Shown: positions 36,331-46,187, counted from the first letter of the stretch. The stretch is 64,000 nt of DNA from Bradyrhizobium diazoefficiens (GCF_016616425.1 NZ_CP067101.1:6820001-6884000), one strand, 5' to 3'. Numbers and translations are program-made. The notes: generated by a model from the letters alone, not told the origin.

Positions 36331-36830
36331 CTAGCGTCGGACCTTGCGCATTGCCTCGGCCGCGAAGGCGGCGAGCGCGGGACAGCGGCGGAGGCCCTGC
36401 GCGGCGTGATCGCGCCACGCATAGGGCAGACCGCGCCAGGACAGCGCGACGCTGACATCGGTCAGCGGCACCCGCTCGGCGCCGAAGCGCCGCTTATAGT
36501 CCTGATTGCCGATGCTCAGGTCGAAACGGCGAACGCCCTCTGCATGCAGCGCCGCCATGGTGCGCTCGGCGACGAGCAGCCCCGGTGGCTGATCATCGGC
36601 ACCATCGCGATGTCCTTGCCGGTGGTGACATCCGAGATCACGGCAAGCAACGGCGCGAGGTCGTGGAACGCCTGGTACCAGGCTCCAAGCCAATAGCCAT
36701 GCTGAAAAGCGGTGCTATGGCCCGCGCTCAGGCGCGAAGCGAGGTGCCGCCAGTCACGCACGAAATCGATCGCGATTCCCGACGTGCTGGACGCCTGGCC
36801 ATCCAATTGCTCGACGCTGAGAAACGTCAT
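36331..36830 (-). pseudogene. CelD-like/GNAT acyltransferase, internal deletion
   Basis: The minus strand begins MTFLSVEQLDGQ, and HSTAFQHGYWLGAWYQAF continues into GKDIAMVPMI at about 36600, matching the N-terminus of CelD-like (BcsL/FemAB-type) acyltransferases. The match then jumps, in another frame, to GLLVAERTMAALHAEGVRRF, DLSIGNQDYKRRFGAERV and PLTDVSVALSWRGL, typical of the family's C-terminus, stopping at 36331. About 200 middle residues are missing, and the two ends are out of frame. The start overlaps the stop of the O-antigen ligase gene by 4 bp, as in an operon, so the gene once worked with the polysaccharide genes. Confidence 0.75.
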
Positions 36831-38194
36831 CTGCGGGGCATGCCCATCTGCTCAACGCACTGGAACCTCGCCAGGAAGTGCAGGCCGGCCGCGGCAAGCG
36901 CGAACATGAACCAGATCGGATTCTGCCGTTCGAGCAGGAAGGTCTCGGTCGTTCCGTAAAACAGACCGAATAGCCACACGGTCAGGAACAGCTTTGCCAG
37001 CGCGCCGCTGCGGCTGTGAGCCTGGATTGACTGAAAATTGCCGAGCGGTGCGAGCACGAAGACGAGAATCACGAGCACCAGTCCCGGCAGGCCGATGGTG
37101 ACCGCGAGGTCGAGATAGCTGTTGTGGCTGTGCGCTGCGGACGTCGCCCATTCGGCGCCCTGGGCGGTCTGCCGCGCGGTCACGTCGTCCCAGAACGCCG
37201 CATAGCCGTGACCGCTGATCGGCTTCTCGGCGACGGCCGCGAGCGCGAACTCCCAGATGTCGGAACGGCCCGTGAAGGTGGGATCGAGCGGAAGCAGCCG
37301 CGTCATGGCACCGAGCGCCGGGCTCAAGACACTGCCGACCGTCAGCAGATTCATTACGATCAGCGGCACGAAGCAGACGATCCGCTTCAGCCACAGGCCT
37401 GGCGTGACATAGACCAGCGACGCGAGAGCGTAGACCGCAAGGCACAGTACCGTCGACGTCTTGCCGCCGGTGAAGATCAGGAAGATGCCGGCCAGCGCGG
37501 CGATCGCGGGTCCCATCACGAACGAGCCTACGGCGGACAGATAGATGCCGACATAGACCAGGATGGTCATCACGGGTGAGGCGATGTTCTTATGGCCAAA
37601 ACTGCCGCGCCAGTCGCCGGCGAGCTGCGGCTCGGTGATATCAAGCGCGGTGTGGATCGAATATTGCGGCGCGAGGACGACGCCGAGATAGCAGAGCGCG
37701 AGCAGCACCAGCGCCGCAGCACCCAGGCACTGGTTGAAGCTGCGCTGGGTCGGCGGCAGCAATGGCAGCAGGACGGCGAGCGACGTCACGCTGGAGAGGA
37801 GCACGAACCGCTGGATCGAAACGCCTCGGCTCTCGGAGAGGACGATGTTGATCACCAGCCAGCCCGCGAGGCAGAGATGCAGCGGCGTCATCAGGGTCTT
37901 CAGCGCGGGCGCATCGGCGGCCGCGACGAACAGCACCGCAACCGCAGCCAGCAGGCCCCAGGAAACATAGGTCAACGCCATTCGCCCGCCGACGACGGTG
38001 GCGACATCGGGATTGCTCAGGTCGGGGAAGGGATCGAGCGTCACCAGCACCAGCAGCAGCGACGCGACGGCGAGGAGGCAGCGCGCCGTCTGCACGGCAT
38101 TCAGCTCCGCCAAGCAGTCGCGCAGGACGCGTCCCAACGATCGGGCCTCGAGGTCGGTCATGTCGGCGGCGCTGCGGTCCATGCTGCGAGCCAT
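36827..38194 (-). CDS. O-antigen ligase / polysaccharide polymerase family protein
   Basis: 455 residues and about 11-12 membrane helices. It has Wzy_C-type features: FGHKNIASP near residue 200, FTGRSDIWEFAL near 300, and GHGYAAFWD with AHSHNSYLDLAVTIGLPG near 325-360. It resembles ExoQ/WaaL-like polymerases or ligases in the inner membrane. It starts 3 bp before the end of the upstream glycosyltransferase gene's spacer and overlaps the broken acyltransferase gene, so the three formed an operon. Polymerase versus ligase is undecided. Confidence 0.9.
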   Translation of the reverse strand: MARSMDRSAADMTDLEARSLGRVLRDCLAELNAVQTARCLLAVASLLLVLVTLDPFPDLSNPDVATVVGGRMALTYVSWGLLAAVAVLFVAAADAPALKTLMTPLHLCLAGWLVINIVLSESRGVSIQRFVLLSSVTSLAVLLPLLPPTQRSFNQCLGAAALVLLALCYLGVVLAPQYSIHTALDITEPQLAGDWRGSFGHKNIASPVMTILVYVGIYLSAVGSFVMGPAIAALAGIFLIFTGGKTSTVLCLAVYALASLVYVTPGLWLKRIVCFVPLIVMNLLTVGSVLSPALGAMTRLLPLDPTFTGRSDIWEFALAAVAEKPISGHGYAAFWDDVTARQTAQGAEWATSAAHSHNSYLDLAVTIGLPGLVLVILVFVLAPLGNFQSIQAHSRSGALAKLFLTVWLFGLFYGTTETFLLERQNPIWFMFALAAAGLHFLARFQCVEQMGMPRR

Positions 38195-38197
38195 GGC

Positions 38198-39328
38198 TCA
38201 AGGCAAGTGGTGAGGCCGGGGAAGCTTCACATCCCGGCCGATCCCCGCCAGCCATCCGTCCACCCGCGTGCCGGAGGGCTTCGCCGCCGGCTGCCGCACG
38301 ATACTCCGCGCAATCTCGTAATATTGCAGGGCCCGTTGCTCCAGCGTGAGGCTGTCCAGGATATAGCCGCGCGGGTCGAACACGCCTGCGGCACACCCGG
38401 TCCAGAAATCGTCCCAGCCCGCCGCGAACCCCGCGATGTCGACGAACTTGGCCCCGCAGCGGTCGTCCCAATACGGCACCGACGACACTGGCGCAAACCG
38501 CACGCGGTGCGGGTAATAATCGGGGTCTCGCCACGGGCCGCCCGGATCCCAGGCAAACACCGGCACGCCGCAAGACAAGGCCTGCTGATAGGCGATGCCC
38601 TGGCTCTCGTTCTGGCACAGGAAGATCATCGCGCGCGAGGCCGCCAGCGCGGCCTGATAGTCTTCTTCCTTGTAGCTGCCGTAACGCAACTCCGTGAACG
38701 AGCGTCCCTCGCTGACGAGCCGGGCACGAACGGGCTCGATCAGCTCCGGCGCGTAGCGCTCGCGGTCCCAATGGACCTTGTCGTAGATCAGCACATCGAC
38801 GGCCTTTTGCGATCGCGGCGACGGCGCCCAGAGATCGGTGTCGATGCCGACCGGCCATGCCTCCGTCTCGGGCCAATACGGCCGGTACATGTCGACGTAC
38901 CAGGGGCCGGGCACGACGACCTTCTTGACCGGCAGACGCTTGAACAGGTCGGGATCGTCCAGCGGATGATTGTGGGCGGCGACGCCGAGCAGGATCGGGT
39001 TCTTCCATTCGAACTTGTCGAGCAGGAAGGTGCGGCCGATGATGCAGGCGAGCTCGTCGGGATGTCGCGCAATGTAGCTGTAATCGTTGACGCGGTAGCG
39101 GATACCGAGCCGGTCGAGGCCGGCGCAGAGATTGAGGAACACGCGAAGCTGGCCACTCATGCGCGGCTCGCCGAGCAGCAGGCGGCGCGCCATGCGCCGC
39201 ACGTGCCGGTCGCCGGGAAACCAGCGGTCGTCCTTGTCCTCATAAAAGAGATTGAGGATCATCGCGTCGGGGTCGTGTTCGAATGTCGTTGCGGGCACTG
39301 GATCCATCCGCGGCAGCCGGATGCGCAT
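38198..39328 (-). CDS. Glycosyltransferase (GT4-like)
   Basis: 376 residues from an ATG at 39328; other in-frame starts (GTG 39370, ATG 39307, ATG 39262) are possible, and no ribosome-binding site decides. Internal features LLDKFEWKNPILLGVAAHNH, VPGPWYVDMYRPYWPETEAW and a late nucleotide-sugar-binding stretch (NESQGIAYQQALSCGVPVFA) fit a retaining GT-B glycosyltransferase. The conserved Glu (ESQG) is the usual base-binding residue. Donor and acceptor are unknown. It precedes the polymerase gene by 3 bp and is very likely co-transcribed. Confidence 0.83.
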   Translation of the reverse strand: MRIRLPRMDPVPATTFEHDPDAMILNLFYEDKDDRWFPGDRHVRRMARRLLLGEPRMSGQLRVFLNLCAGLDRLGIRYRVNDYSYIARHPDELACIIGRTFLLDKFEWKNPILLGVAAHNHPLDDPDLFKRLPVKKVVVPGPWYVDMYRPYWPETEAWPVGIDTDLWAPSPRSQKAVDVLIYDKVHWDRERYAPELIEPVRARLVSEGRSFTELRYGSYKEEDYQAALAASRAMIFLCQNESQGIAYQQALSCGVPVFAWDPGGPWRDPDYYPHRVRFAPVSSVPYWDDRCGAKFVDIAGFAAGWDDFWTGCAAGVFDPRGYILDSLTLEQRALQYYEIARSIVRQPAAKPSGTRVDGWLAGIGRDVKLPRPHHLP

Positions 39329-39546
39329 TCTCGCATGGGACCGGCCGTCGCACCCTTCCAAATTTGCCACAGGCTTAATGCCAGCCGCTTAACGCTATTC
39401 TACGGAACCAGCGCCGCGCACGCCTTCCCGGCAACCATTCGAGTGCAATGTGAGTATCATCCGCGGGCAGCCGAGGTTGCGATCGCCAGCGTTGCCCGCC
39501 CGGCAGATGCACCCTGGTTAACAGACCATTAAAGACGAGCCGCAAC

Positions 39547-40533
39547 TTGATCACCGCCGAAGACGTTCTCGAATTGCCCGCCGCCTATCGCGCCGCTGCG
39601 GCAGCGCGCCTCCCGCTGCCGGTGAACTCGGTTGCATTGGTGTCCGTCGTCATTCCCGCCAAGAACGCCGCGGCTTATGTCGGCGAAACCATTGCGAGCG
39701 CACTGGCACAAGGCGATGTCGCCGAGGTGATCGTCGTCGACGATGACTCGACCGACGACACCGTTGCGATCGTCCGCGCCGTCCGCGACCCGCGGCTGCG
39801 CCTCATATACAACGATTCCGCCGGCGTATCGGCCGCGCGCAATCTCGGCGCGCGGTATGCAAGCGGCGAGTGGCTGCTCTTCCTCGATGCCGACGACCGC
39901 CTGCGAGCCGGCGCGGTGGCGGCGCTGCTGGCGGCAGCGCGAGGCGCTCCCCGCGCAGTGCTCGTCTACGGCGACTACAACACGATCGACAGCGAAGGAC
40001 ACCAGATCGGCCGGCGCGGCCTGCTGAAGCGACGCCGGAAACCGTCCGGCGACGTGCTGACGCGGCTCGCCGCCGGCAATTTCATCGTCAATGGCGGCAT
40101 AGCGCTCGCACGCGCGGAGACCTTCCGCGCCATTGGCGGCTTCGACACTTCGCTCAAATATTGCGAGGATTGGCACTGCTGGTGCCGCCTCGCCGCGATC
40201 GGCGAGTTCGAGTTCGCACCGAAGCTGCTGCTCGACTATCGTCTGCACACGGCCAACACCATGAACGCAGCGGTGCGTACGCCAAGAGACTTCTTCCCTG
40301 CCGTCGCGCGAATATTCGACGATGGGCTGATCCTGGCACGACTGCCCGAGGGCACGGCGGCCGGGCTGCGCCTCGCCGCCGAACTTCATCTCGTCACCTA
40401 CTCGGCCATGCAGGCGGTTCGCTTCGGACGATATCGCGAGGCCTTTGGTTATCTCGCAATGGTCGGCCGGCGCTCGCTCAAGGCGTTGCCGCGCGCCGCG
40501 GCCAGGACCGTCCTCGCCCGCATCGGCATCTAA
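39547..40533 (+). CDS. Glycosyltransferase family 2
   Basis: 328 residues. The first possible start is a TTG at 39547, with a GTG at 39622 as alternative; neither has a good site. The GT-A fold shows VSVVIPAKNAAAYVGETIA, VVDDDSTDDT and LLFLDADDRL (DXD), which bind the nucleotide-sugar donor and metal. GGFDTSLKYCEDWHCWCRL is the usual acceptor-side segment. Rightward, divergent from the glycosyltransferase-ligase operon, ending 3 bp from the next gene's stop. Confidence 0.92.
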   Translation: MITAEDVLELPAAYRAAAAARLPLPVNSVALVSVVIPAKNAAAYVGETIASALAQGDVAEVIVVDDDSTDDTVAIVRAVRDPRLRLIYNDSAGVSAARNLGARYASGEWLLFLDADDRLRAGAVAALLAAARGAPRAVLVYGDYNTIDSEGHQIGRRGLLKRRRKPSGDVLTRLAAGNFIVNGGIALARAETFRAIGGFDTSLKYCEDWHCWCRLAAIGEFEFAPKLLLDYRLHTANTMNAAVRTPRDFFPAVARIFDDGLILARLPEGTAAGLRLAAELHLVTYSAMQAVRFGRYREAFGYLAMVGRRSLKALPRAAARTVLARIGI

Positions 40534-40536
40534 CCA

Positions 40537-41565
40537 TCACGACACGATCTTCGAGGCCTCATAGGGCTTTGGCTCGATCCCGAGCGCCGCGAGCACCGAG
40601 CCAAACGCGACCATCACGGGATGCATCGCGACGACGGCTTTCGACGACGTCAACAGGCCTGCGGCGCGAACCAGCGACAGCGGCAACCGTCCGAGCATCT
40701 GCGCGAAGACCCGCGCTCGCGCCGCTGCGCTCTGCGCGGCCTTGTATTGCACACGATAATTGATCGCACCGATGCGCAGGCCACGCTTTGCGATCCAGCC
40801 GAGGCTGGTGCGGCTCTGCGGCACCGTCTCGGTGATGACGGCCTCCGCTGTCCAGTGGAACATCATGCCGGCATCGCGGCACCGCACGAAGAAATCGCAA
40901 TCGCCGCCGCCGAGGAAATTGAAGCGCAGGTCGAACGCGGGACGATCGAACCGCTCGAAGACGGACCGTGTGATCAGACAATTGCCGCAGCCATAGATTA
41001 ACGGCACTGCGCCGGAGTAGTCGTAGGCGGGACAGAAGGCGGGATGACGCGAAAGCCAGGGCTTGCTGTCGTCGTCGAAGTCAGGCAGCACCGGCCCGCC
41101 GACCACGTCGGCGCCGGTCGCCTCAGCGGTACGGACCATCAGCTCGAGCCAATCGGGCGAGGCGATCTCGTCGTCGTCGATCATCAGGAAACGGGTCGCG
41201 GCGGGAAACAGCGCCTGCGCCGTCTCGAACGCAGCGTTGATCGCCTGGCAATTGCCCTGCCGCTTCTCGACGAGGCAGACGCCCTGCAGCCTGCCGGACG
41301 CCAGAAACTCCGCAGCAACCGGCGCGCTTTCGCGCTGCGCGGCATCGTTCTCGACCATGACGACGGCAAAGGAACGTGGGGTGCGCTGGCCCGCCAGCGA
41401 TTCCAGCGTCAGCCGCAGGTGCTGCGGACGACGGAAGCAGGGAACGCAGACGACGATACCGACCGACAGATCGATGACCTCAGAGCTTGCCGCGATCTCC
41501 CGGTTGGCGTCGCTCATGGCATCCGAGATACGCGTGGCGGACGGGGTTTTCGGGATCAATGTCAT
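40537..41565 (-). CDS. Glycosyltransferase family 2
   Basis: 342 residues from the ATG at 41565; an ATG at 41517 is also possible. It has GIVVCVPCFRRPQHLRLTLE, LMIDDDEIASPDW (DXD-like DDDE) and a GGGDCDFFVRCRDAGM acceptor segment. A C-terminal amphipathic part (RVFAQMLGRLPLSLVRAAGL) suggests loose membrane association. Convergent with the preceding family 2 gene. Specificity is unknown. Confidence 0.9.
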   Translation of the reverse strand: MTLIPKTPSATRISDAMSDANREIAASSEVIDLSVGIVVCVPCFRRPQHLRLTLESLAGQRTPRSFAVVMVENDAAQRESAPVAAEFLASGRLQGVCLVEKRQGNCQAINAAFETAQALFPAATRFLMIDDDEIASPDWLELMVRTAEATGADVVGGPVLPDFDDDSKPWLSRHPAFCPAYDYSGAVPLIYGCGNCLITRSVFERFDRPAFDLRFNFLGGGDCDFFVRCRDAGMMFHWTAEAVITETVPQSRTSLGWIAKRGLRIGAINYRVQYKAAQSAAARARVFAQMLGRLPLSLVRAAGLLTSSKAVVAMHPVMVAFGSVLAALGIEPKPYEASKIVS

Positions 41566-41959
41566 GACGTTCTAAATGTCCGAGATAGATTGAAAAAGCC
41601 CTGCTTCAATTACCCATTCCGCGACGGTACATCGCCGCGGGACAGATGCGTCCCGAAACGAACGGGCCAGTGGAGGCGCCTGCCTGGGCCTCGCGCTCGG
41701 CTCGCGGCTGTCGCAAGTCAACATCATGCCTTTAACCGCTTTCGCCTGTTTCTCCCGCAAAATCATGCGCGCCTGATACTGCAATTCGCGGTCCATGCAC
41801 CGATGACGACCCGACATGAACAATGCTGTAGTTAACGCACATGCGCGTTAACCGGAACGTGAGTACCGCGACCGGTGAGACGACCCGGCATCGGATTTGC
41901 TCTACGAGCACGCGAGTTTTTTCCTGTAAATTTGAATAGAACAAGCGCGGTCAGAGAAT
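41566..41959. other. Divergent intergenic region
   Basis: 394 bp between two divergent genes (family 2 glycosyltransferase and methyltransferase). Part of it, around 41730-41860 and 41915-41955, is AT-richer and probably carries both promoters. Short leftward frames are not convincing. I recognise no operator. Confidence 0.45.
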
Positions 41960-42760
41960 ATGAACAAGCCAGCCACGATCGATTTTGCGACAGCCACGGC
42001 GATCCATAGCCCCGCGGCCACGGCATACACCGAGGCGCTCCACGATCTTGTCCCCGGCGAAGCCCGCGACAGCCTGCTCGCAGTTCACGACGTGCTGCGC
42101 CGCGAACTGCCGAAACGCCAACTCGCCATCTATGAAGCCGGCGGTGGCTCGTGCAGCGTCCTGCCGCCGGAATTGCTGAACCGCAGCAAGGTCACTGTCG
42201 TCGATATCGACGAGGACCAGGTCCGCAACAACACCTACGCAGACGAGGCGATCCTCGGCGACGTGCAGACCTACCGCTTCGGGCGCGAGCCCTTCGATCT
42301 CGTGATCTGCTACAACGTGATCGAGCATCTGCCTGATGTCGACGCCGCGCTCCTGAATTTCCGCGATGCGCTCAAGCGCGGCGGGTTGATCCTGATCGGC
42401 GCGCCCAATCCGCGCTCGCTCTCCGGCATCGTCACCAAATACTCGCCGCACTGGTTTCACGTCTGGTTCTACCGGCACATCCGCGGCATCAAGGATGCCG
42501 GCCTGCCCGGCGAGCCGCCATTCCCGACCTTCTTTCACCCGCTGGTGACGCTGCCCCGGCTCGAAGCCTTCGCGACCGCCAACGGCCTCGAGATGATCTA
42601 CCGCCGCGAGGTCGAGAGTCCGCGCTATCCCGAGATGCGTCGGCGCAAGCCGCTGTTCGCGGCCCTCGTGGACGCCGGCGCCGCCGTGCTGAACGCCGTG
42701 CTTCCTCGCGGCATCGACGTCCGCCGCGGCGACTATCACGTCATTCTGCGAAAAAGCTGA
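41960..42760 (+). CDS. Class I SAM-dependent methyltransferase
   Basis: 266 residues. The SAM-binding part (LAIYEAGGGSCSVLPPELLN, VTVVDIDEDQV, FDLVICYNVIEHLPD) is a typical Methyltransf_11/23 domain, with the glycine-rich GGGS in place of the more usual GxGxG. A C-terminal tail (RRGDYHVILRKS) closes it. Likely modifies a sugar or lipid carrier in the polysaccharide pathway, judging from its neighbours. Confidence 0.88.
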   Translation: MNKPATIDFATATAIHSPAATAYTEALHDLVPGEARDSLLAVHDVLRRELPKRQLAIYEAGGGSCSVLPPELLNRSKVTVVDIDEDQVRNNTYADEAILGDVQTYRFGREPFDLVICYNVIEHLPDVDAALLNFRDALKRGGLILIGAPNPRSLSGIVTKYSPHWFHVWFYRHIRGIKDAGLPGEPPFPTFFHPLVTLPRLEAFATANGLEMIYRREVESPRYPEMRRRKPLFAALVDAGAAVLNAVLPRGIDVRRGDYHVILRKS

Positions 42761-43051
42761 CGACCATGGCGCGCGCGCGGCCGATCGCAGAACAAGCGGA
42801 GTCACGCGGCCACGCCGTGCGCGGTAACGAACCGTTAATCTCCAGGAAGCCCCCGCATCCCGGGCGTCACGAGGACGCACCGCGGAGTGGCATGCGCTTA
42901 AACGCTTTGTTTGCCATTTCGGTGAATAGTCCCTCAATGAGTATGGTTAATTTTCCCTGTTGCGTTGATAGGGCACCTATATCCCTGGTGCATGGCGTAG
43001 AGCGAAGAGTAACCCCTCAGCCTGTGGCATTTGGAATGAAAGCTGGGGATC
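42761..43051 (+). other. Upstream region of the ExoP-like gene
   Basis: 291 bp before the ExoP-like gene. Positions 42895-43000 are distinctly AT-rich for this genome and probably hold its promoter. No sigma-54 or operator site was convincing. Confidence 0.45.
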
Positions 43052-45391
43052 ATGCTTGACTATAACCAGCCGATAGATCGGGCCAGACCAGAGCCCCCGC
43101 AACGGAGGTCTCAGGCCGGCTTCAACGTGCTGGAGCTCGTCGATTTGCTCTGGCGGCGCAAGATCGCGATTGCCGCGGCTGCCCTGCTCGGCGCAACCCT
43201 GGCCGTCACCATCGGCAAGAGCCTGACGCCCCGCTACACCGCCACCGCCCAGCTCTATGTCGATCCGCGCGAGCTTCAGCTCGTCGATCGTGAACTTACG
43301 CCGCGCGCGCAAGACGTCTCCGGCATGGCCATGGTGGTGGAGAGCCAGGCGCGCCTGATCACCTCCAACAGCGTGCTGCTCAAGGTGATCCGGCAGACTG
43401 GTCTCGACAAGGACCCGGAATTCGGCGGCAGCGGTGACGGCAAGAGCCTGATGTCGTCGCTGCTCGGCTTGATCGGCCTTCAGCCCCGCGCGCCCTCGGC
43501 TGCGGGCACCAACGCGGTGCAGCTTGCGGCGCTCGAGGCGCTGAACAGGCACATCACGATCCGCAAGACCGAGAAGAGCTTCATCGTCGACATCGAGGTC
43601 TGGTCGACGGATCCGGCGAAAGCGGCGATGCTCGCGAACACGTTGACCAGTGCCTACCTCGCCGAATCACGCAACTCGCAGGCTTCGGCCGCACGGCGCG
43701 CCACCAGCGACCTTTCCGGCCGCCTCAAGGAGCTGCGTGATCGGCTGCGCAACGCCGAGACCGCGCTCGCCACCTACAAAGCCCGGAACAATTTTGTCGG
43801 CACTCAGGATACGTTGATCAGCGACCAGCAACTTTCCGCCAGCAACCAGCGGCTCTCCGCGGCGCGCGCGGCGACGATGGATGCGCAAGCGCGGCTCGAC
43901 CAGATCGAGGCGAGCCGCCGTACCGCTGCCGATGCCGGCGCGAATCCGGAAGCGCTGCAATCGCCCACGATTGCGAACCTGCGCGCGCAATACGCCGATG
44001 CGCGCAAGAAATATGCGGAGCAGGCCGGCGAGCTCGGACCGCGCCATCCGGCGCTGCGCCAGACCGAGAAACAGGTCGAGGATCTCAAGCGCACCATCAA
44101 CGAAGAGATCGACCGCTTCGCCCAGTCCGCCAAGAACGATTTGACGCGAGCCCGCGACTTTGAGGCCTCGCTCAACCGGGCGCTGGAGGCGCAAAAGCGG
44201 CAGAGCCTCCAGCTCAGCCAGGCCGCGGTGCGCCTGCGCGAGCTCGAGCGCGAAGCCGACGCCAGCCGCGACGTCTACCAATCCTTCCTCAAGCGCTCGC
44301 GCGAAACCGAGGAGCAGGAGACGCTGAACACATCGGCGGCCCGGGTCATCGGCGAGGCGACAGTGCCGCAGCGACGCTCGTTCCCGCCCGCCATGAGCCT
44401 GTTTGCCATGATCGGCTTCATCTTCGGCGCGCTCGCGGCTTCAGGCTGGTTCGTCGCGGCCGAACTCCTGTTCGCCGCCGCGATCGCACCGGCGCCCGCG
44501 CCAGCCCGCCGTGAGCGTACCGCGGCGCCAGAGAGGGCACGTGCTCCTGAGGTTTCGCGGGAGCCGGACGTCGCGCAGGCTCCGCCGCAACTTGCCGCAC
44601 CACCGCTGCAGCCTTCCATGGTCGAAAAGCCCCTGATCGAAAAGCCGCTGATCGCGCGTCTCCAGGAGGCCGACGTCATTCACACGCTCGGCGCCATTCT
44701 CGCCACCGGCGGCGGCGTCGACCTCACCCGGCTGGGCTGGCCGACACTTCGTCCCGGCTTCCCCCTGACGACGCTGTTCAACGCCTGGCGCGAGATGCGC
44801 GCTGCTGTGGCCGGGCGTGCCGGCGGCAAGGCGATGCCGGTCGTCGCGCTCGTCGGCGGCGGTGAGACCACCCGGCGCAGCGTGAGCGCGCTGAATTTCG
44901 CGCTCGCGGCTGCGCGCGACGGCGCCCGCGTGCTGATGATCGACGCCGACCATCAGGCCCACGCGCTCTCGAACAAGGTCAGCCGCCCCGGCAAGAACGA
45001 ACCGAGCAGGCGCGGATGGCTCTCGATCGGCAGCAAGGCCGCACGCGAGATCAAGACGGTCAACGGCATTTCGGTGCTGCCGGCCGGCGACAGCGATGCC
45101 GGCAAGGCTGCCGACGCGATCCGCAAGGCGATTGCGCAGGCGCGCGCTGCAGGCGGCTATGACCTCGTGGTTCTCGACGGCCCTGCGATGCCGCTCGCGG
45201 CCGGCAGTCGCAAGCTACTCGACGACACCGACGCGCTGGTGGCCGTGCTGCCGACCAGCCTCGACATCAACGACAGCCTGGAAGAGATCCTGACCGCGCT
45301 CGGCCGCGCCGAGCGCAAGCTCGTCGGGGTCGTGCTCGACGAGCTTACTCCTGCAATGGAAACGCGCCAGCGAGGCAGACAATATGCTTGA
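43052..45391 (+). CDS. ExoP/Wzz-like polysaccharide co-polymerase with degenerate kinase domain
   Basis: 779 residues. A Wzz-type N-terminus (ELVDLLWRRKIAIAAAALLG, then TPRYTATAQLYVDPRELQLV), a long periplasmic coiled coil (about 200-440), a second membrane helix (about 450-470), a Pro/Ala-rich linker and a C-terminal BY-kinase-like domain. Walker A is altered (VGGGETTRRS, about 600) and lacks the invariant Lys-Ser/Thr. Walker A' (LMIDADHQ) and the later VVLDGPA are kept. The usual C-terminal Tyr cluster is absent. It probably controls chain length or export without being a kinase. It overlaps the next gene by 8 bp. Confidence 0.9.
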   Translation: MLDYNQPIDRARPEPPQRRSQAGFNVLELVDLLWRRKIAIAAAALLGATLAVTIGKSLTPRYTATAQLYVDPRELQLVDRELTPRAQDVSGMAMVVESQARLITSNSVLLKVIRQTGLDKDPEFGGSGDGKSLMSSLLGLIGLQPRAPSAAGTNAVQLAALEALNRHITIRKTEKSFIVDIEVWSTDPAKAAMLANTLTSAYLAESRNSQASAARRATSDLSGRLKELRDRLRNAETALATYKARNNFVGTQDTLISDQQLSASNQRLSAARAATMDAQARLDQIEASRRTAADAGANPEALQSPTIANLRAQYADARKKYAEQAGELGPRHPALRQTEKQVEDLKRTINEEIDRFAQSAKNDLTRARDFEASLNRALEAQKRQSLQLSQAAVRLRELEREADASRDVYQSFLKRSRETEEQETLNTSAARVIGEATVPQRRSFPPAMSLFAMIGFIFGALAASGWFVAAELLFAAAIAPAPAPARRERTAAPERARAPEVSREPDVAQAPPQLAAPPLQPSMVEKPLIEKPLIARLQEADVIHTLGAILATGGGVDLTRLGWPTLRPGFPLTTLFNAWREMRAAVAGRAGGKAMPVVALVGGGETTRRSVSALNFALAAARDGARVLMIDADHQAHALSNKVSRPGKNEPSRRGWLSIGSKAAREIKTVNGISVLPAGDSDAGKAADAIRKAIAQARAAGGYDLVVLDGPAMPLAAGSRKLLDDTDALVAVLPTSLDINDSLEEILTALGRAERKLVGVVLDELTPAMETRQRGRQYA

Positions 45392-46187
45392 GCGTCGTTC
45401 CAACATCGACGGACGGGCGGCCACTGCCGACGTACCACGGATCACCATCGGCGGGCTTCGCATGGCCGCGATCGACCTGGAGAAGACCGCCGATTTCATG
45501 ATCGAGGCGACCGATCCCGACAGTCGCATCGGCCGTCCCCTGTTCCTGACCTCGGCCAATGGCGAGGTCTTGGCGCGCTGCTCGACCGAGCCGCAGACCG
45601 AGCGCCTGTTCCGCGCCGCCGACCTGATCAATGCCGACGGCCAGCCGTTGGTGGCGGCCTCGAAGCTGCAATCCTGGTTTCCATTGCCCGAGCGCGTCGC
45701 GACCACGGACTTGTTCCACGCTGTCGCGCGCAAAGCGGAAGCGGTCGGCCGCACTTTCTACATGTTCGGCGCCAGCGAAGCCGAGAACATCGTGGCCGTC
45801 GAGAATGTCCGGAAGATGTATCCGAACCTCAAGATCGTCGGGCACAGCCACGGCTATCTGCGAGGCGAGGCGCTGCGCGCGAAGGTCAAAGAGATCAATG
45901 CGCTTGCGCCGGACTATCTATGGGTCGCGCTCGGCGTGCCCAACGAGCAGGCATTCGTGGAAGAATTCACGCCGCACCTTACCAATGTCGGCGTTATCAA
46001 GACGTCCGGCGGCCTATTCAACTTTTTGTCCGGAAGCCGTTCCCGCGCGCCGCAATGGATGCAAAAGATCGGGCTCGAATGGGCCTGGCGCACCTGGCTG
46101 GAGCCCCGCCGCCTGTTCTGGCGCTATTTGACCACCAACCCCCGCGCGCTTTATCTTCTCTTCAGCCGCAAACGGCCCCTCCTCTAA
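45384..46187 (+). CDS. WecG/TagA/CpsF family glycosyltransferase (GT26)
   Basis: 267 residues. Family phrases are FLTSANGEVLARCSTEPQTE, LINADGQPLVAASKL, FYMFGASEAENIVAVENVRK, PDYLWVALGVPNEQAFVEEF and VIKTSGGLFNFLSGSRSRAP. The Asp-Gly of NADG is the usual catalytic-loop Asp. It adds a sugar to a lipid-linked acceptor at the inner face of the membrane. It starts inside the end of the ExoP-like gene (8-bp overlap), so the two are translationally coupled. The galE gene follows 19 bp later. Confidence 0.93.
   Translation: MLERRSNIDGRAATADVPRITIGGLRMAAIDLEKTADFMIEATDPDSRIGRPLFLTSANGEVLARCSTEPQTERLFRAADLINADGQPLVAASKLQSWFPLPERVATTDLFHAVARKAEAVGRTFYMFGASEAENIVAVENVRKMYPNLKIVGHSHGYLRGEALRAKVKEINALAPDYLWVALGVPNEQAFVEEFTPHLTNVGVIKTSGGLFNFLSGSRSRAPQWMQKIGLEWAWRTWLEPRRLFWRYLTTNPRALYLLFSRKRPLL

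Noticed and set aside
37592..39532. 646-residue rightward open frame
   Set aside because: Antisense to the O-antigen ligase and glycosyltransferase genes. No domains, and low hydrophobicity and unusual composition show it is a shadow.
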